Assembly: GCA_014323545.1 (NCBI GenBank)
Contig: CP058647.1
Span: 1,714,001 to 1,778,000 of the forward strand
Length of the DNA: 64,000 nt
Direction of reading: 5' to 3'
Source: Hyphobacterium sp. CCMP332
Lineage (GTDB): Bacteria; Bacteroidota; Bacteroidia; Cytophagales; CCMP332
In this document: positions 61,615 to 64,000 of the stretch, one piece after another
Numbering within the stretch: position 1 is the first letter of the stretch
Layout of the letters: each line of letters opens with the position of its first letter
Made by a program: the position numbers and the translations under genes
Notes under the pieces: generated by a model
What the model was told of the DNA's origin: nothing
Databases searched by the model: none
Seen by the model: the letters and a program-made list of their open reading frames with translations, nothing else

Positions 61615-63705
61615 ATCCACTACCATAAACTCGACTCTTCGGTTGAGTAATTCGGGTTTATCGGTTTCAATCACAGGATCAAGGTCGCCTTTCCATGTTC
61701 CCTTTAATCTCGACTCTTCAATTCCCTTTTGCAAAATATAGTCTTTTACAGTTACCTCTCTCTCATGTGAAATTTTTTCGTTGTATTCAGTACTTCCCGT
61801 GTGGTCGGCATGCCCGATGATCTGTATATTCAATTCGGGATGTTCCTTCATTATTTCTACCACCTGATCAATTTGTCTTTTTGAATAGTCCGTGATTTCC
61901 TTGGATACATTTAGTATAAAATGGACTTTGGGTTTCAGGACATCGCCCGCATAATATTTTTTGCCTTTAATTTCAATAGACTGACCTGTCTTTATCACCG
62001 GTTTTTTACTTTCGTAGCTGACTGATGATGTGCTCAGGGTTTTCTTTTCTTCTTTAACATCTTCATCTTCTTCAACAAATATTGGAGTTCCGTCCTCTTT
62101 AAGAGTGATTTCTTTGTTTTGATAGGCAACCAGGTCACTACCTCTTCTCAGACTCATCGATTCTACGTATTTCCAATATCCCGGAGATTCTATTCTCAAC
62201 ATGTACATATCATTTTCTTTGGCGAGAAACACGGTAAGTCCGCGATCAATTTCCACATTCATTTTATCAATCATCTCACCGCTTTTCATATGCTCAAGTG
62301 AAACCGTAAAATTTTCTAATGGCTCAAGTCCGTTCTCTGTTTCTTTCTTTACAAACACGTTTAGAGATATTTGATTAAAGTCCATGTAATAAATATCGGT
62401 TGCACCTTTGGTTCCCATCCGGTGCGAAGAAAAATAGGCTCTTCTGCCATCTGCTGTCCAGGTAAAATAAATATCATCATAAGCAGAATTAATTGGCATT
62501 GCCAGATTTTCAGGTGATGTCCAATTACCTTCTTCCAATGTAGACTTGAACACATCGTAGCCACCGACATCTTTGTGGCCTCGCGAACTAAAGTAAATAG
62601 TAGGCTCATCATAAAGCACAAAGGGAGCATCTTCATCAAAAGCAGTATTGATCACGGGCCCCAGGTTCTCGGGTTCGGACCATTTTCCTTTATCGTCCTT
62701 TTTGGAGAGGTATAAATCAAGGCCTCCATATCCACCGGGTCTGTTACTGGAAAAGATTAATGTATTTTTATCAGGAAACATCGAAGCACTTGGCTCCCAA
62801 TATTTAGAATTTATGCTTTTGGGAAAGCTTTTTCCAATCTCCCATTTGCCATTTACTTTTTCAACAACAAAGATGTCCCCATTATTTGATCTCGAATCGT
62901 AGATCAATCCCAAATCATTGGAAGGCGCAATGTATAATGGAGCCACGTCTGCAAAAATGTCTTCGGTAATTACAATTTCAACAGGTTTTGACCATACATC
63001 TTGCTCGATCATCCTGGAATGGAAAAGCCTTTCCGCAAATTCGCCTTCTTCTACTTCTATTTTTGAAGAAAAATATAGTTCATCACCGGCCGCGTTGATT
63101 ACAGGGGCGTATTCAGGCCTTTCAGAGTTGATAACCTCACCGGCATTTTCCAAAGCAACTCTATTTGGGTTTCGTGACAATTGAATACCGTATTCGCATG
63201 AGGCAATTAACTTTTTAATGGCATCCTCAATACTTATTGGTTCCTCAAGTGTAGCTGCAGAACCACCATAAATTGCAGGAAGCACGACCTCCGCCTCTAA
63301 AGTCCTGTCAAAATTATCGAGACTGGCTTTATAGGTATCTATGTACGACTGATAATTTATAATGGCTTTTCCAAAAGTATGATCCAGATGATAGGCCCTG
63401 GCAAGATAAAATATCCGGTGCAGGTTTTCTGAAGGATCTTCAAGGCTACCCACCTGTACAATTAATCTAAGCGCTTCTTCTTCTTCCTGTGTAAATAAAT
63501 AGCATAAGGCTAATCTGTACTTATAAAAATCATTCTCCATTTCAGAATAATAAAGATCGTGAAAGCTTTTTTTAGCATCTTCAAAATAACCTTCTTCAAA
63601 TAATCTTTCAGCCTCTTCTAAATTCTGAGATTTTGCAGATTGGAGAAAAAGGAATTGAATAAACAGGGCTAATACAATTGGGATATTTAACGAAAGCGAC
63701 TTCAT
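61609..63705 (-). CDS. TPR-PD40-OmpA envelope protein
   Basis: 698 residues from the ATG at 63705 (MKSLSLNIPIVLALFIQFLF); a TTG three codons upstream is unlikely. Signal peptide, TPR helices (about 30-120), PD40 propeller (about 185-430; LYFSSKIEVEEGEFAER, LIFSSNRPGGYGGLDLYLSKK, IYFSSRGHKDVGGYDVFKS), a regulatory-like beta domain, an acidic linker, and one C-terminal OmpA domain (LNIQIIGHADHTGSTEYN, LLNRRVEFMVV). Same architecture as the gene at 55072 but with a single OmpA domain. Probably anchors envelope machinery to peptidoglycan. Confidence 0.9.
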   Translation of the reverse strand: MKSLSLNIPIVLALFIQFLFLQSAKSQNLEEAERLFEEGYFEDAKKSFHDLYYSEMENDFYKYRLALCYLFTQEEEEALRLIVQVGSLEDPSENLHRIFYLARAYHLDHTFGKAIINYQSYIDTYKASLDNFDRTLEAEVVLPAIYGGSAATLEEPISIEDAIKKLIASCEYGIQLSRNPNRVALENAGEVINSERPEYAPVINAAGDELYFSSKIEVEEGEFAERLFHSRMIEQDVWSKPVEIVITEDIFADVAPLYIAPSNDLGLIYDSRSNNGDIFVVEKVNGKWEIGKSFPKSINSKYWEPSASMFPDKNTLIFSSNRPGGYGGLDLYLSKKDDKGKWSEPENLGPVINTAFDEDAPFVLYDEPTIYFSSRGHKDVGGYDVFKSTLEEGNWTSPENLAMPINSAYDDIYFTWTADGRRAYFSSHRMGTKGATDIYYMDFNQISLNVFVKKETENGLEPLENFTVSLEHMKSGEMIDKMNVEIDRGLTVFLAKENDMYMLRIESPGYWKYVESMSLRRGSDLVAYQNKEITLKEDGTPIFVEEDEDVKEEKKTLSTSSVSYESKKPVIKTGQSIEIKGKKYYAGDVLKPKVHFILNVSKEITDYSKRQIDQVVEIMKEHPELNIQIIGHADHTGSTEYNEKISHEREVTVKDYILQKGIEESRLKGTWKGDLDPVIETDKPELLNRRVEFMVVDL

Positions 63706-63804
63706 TACACACAATGAGTTTACCGATAATTCAACATGAATATATGAAGATTTTCATCTTATCGCAATTATACTAGATTACTTAACCAGTTGCTTTGCAC
63801 TATT

Positions 63805-64000
63805 TCATGATGGCATTGCCAAAATAAAACTGAGCTCTATTAACTCTTTCAGACTTCGATTTAAAGAAATAATATTATCGGATAAGTCTTTTTTCAAATT
63901 GAATGAAGCATAATCTGTATTCCAGTATTGATTCAAATAAACATGTTTTCTTCTGATTGAAAGCGATATGGGTTTCGAGGATGCAGACTTTATTTTGGCA
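63805..64000 (-). CDS. C-terminal part of a gene cut by the window edge
   Basis: On the minus strand one frame is open from the edge to a TGA at 63807-63805, about 64 residues, including KPISLSIRRKHVYLNQYW and ending SFILAMPS. The composition looks coding and the other frames contain early stops. I do not recognise the family. The stretch 63706-63804 between it and the OmpA gene holds nothing I can identify. Confidence 0.5.
   Translation of the reverse strand, partial: AKIKSASSKPISLSIRRKHVYLNQYWNTDYASFNLKKDLSDNIISLNRSLKELIELSFILAMPS

Overview
The window is a 64 kb stretch of low-GC bacterial chromosome from a member of the Bacteroidota, most likely a Cytophagales-like marine or environmental lineage. 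Support for this is the TAnnTTTG-type promoters, almost no Shine-Dalgarno sequences, type IX secretion (T9SS) C-terminal sorting domains on two secreted proteins, a bTHX ribosomal protein, OmpA/PD40 proteins, DUF4175, DUF2807 and DUF4399 proteins, and FtsX-like permeases of the Bacteroidota type. The species cannot be named from the sequence alone. I see no tRNA, rRNA, IS element, prophage or CRISPR array. The region looks like ordinary core chromosome.

Layout. 0-12 kb: a beta-CASP metallo-hydrolase with a LON-domain partner, a GH3 lipoprotein, a large MacB/FtsX permease, an adenylate cyclase-TolB-TPR fusion, a K+/H+ antiporter, a DUF2807 protein and a TlpA-type thioredoxin lipoprotein. 12-16 kb: pirin and nitroreductase, then the rpsP-rimM-trmD-rplS translation operon with its own promoter and terminator. 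16-22 kb: a two-gene multicopper oxidase pair, a secreted pullulanase, a wHTH/membrane/DUF1579 three-gene operon and a DUF481 outer membrane protein. 22-32 kb: pepD, a DUF4399 lipoprotein, a DapF-family protein lacking both catalytic cysteines, DUF2911, bTHX, a sodium symporter, a candidate small RNA, a 47-residue membrane protein, an M49-type peptidase lipoprotein and a TPR protein.

32-43 kb: an AT-rich 364-base gap with a perfect DnaA box and five copies of TTGTTATT, then a long minus-strand operon transcribed as peptide-binding lipoprotein, DUF4175, HATPase, ybeY, mnmG, Ig-like lipoprotein. Two parS-like sites lie directly in front of mnmG. Together these suggest an origin-proximal segment, although gene orientation argues partly against replication starting here. 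42-49 kb: exonuclease III, ComF, a coupled FAD-oxidoreductase/polyferredoxin membrane pair, a DinB-like protein and a T9SS cargo protein. 49-55 kb: a beta-oxidation operon (MarR, FadN-like, thiolase, acyl-CoA dehydrogenase) with an 18-base palindromic operator candidate. 55-64 kb: two OmpA/PD40 envelope proteins flanking a YbbA/YbbP-like ABC system and a divergent TesA-like esterase.

The most noteworthy observations are the parS pair and DnaA-box region around mnmG, the multicopper oxidase whose four HxH motifs are divided over two overlapping genes, the DapF-fold protein without catalytic cysteines, and the promoter-hairpins-terminator unit at about 28.0-28.15 kb. No clearly new multi-gene defence or mobile system was found.
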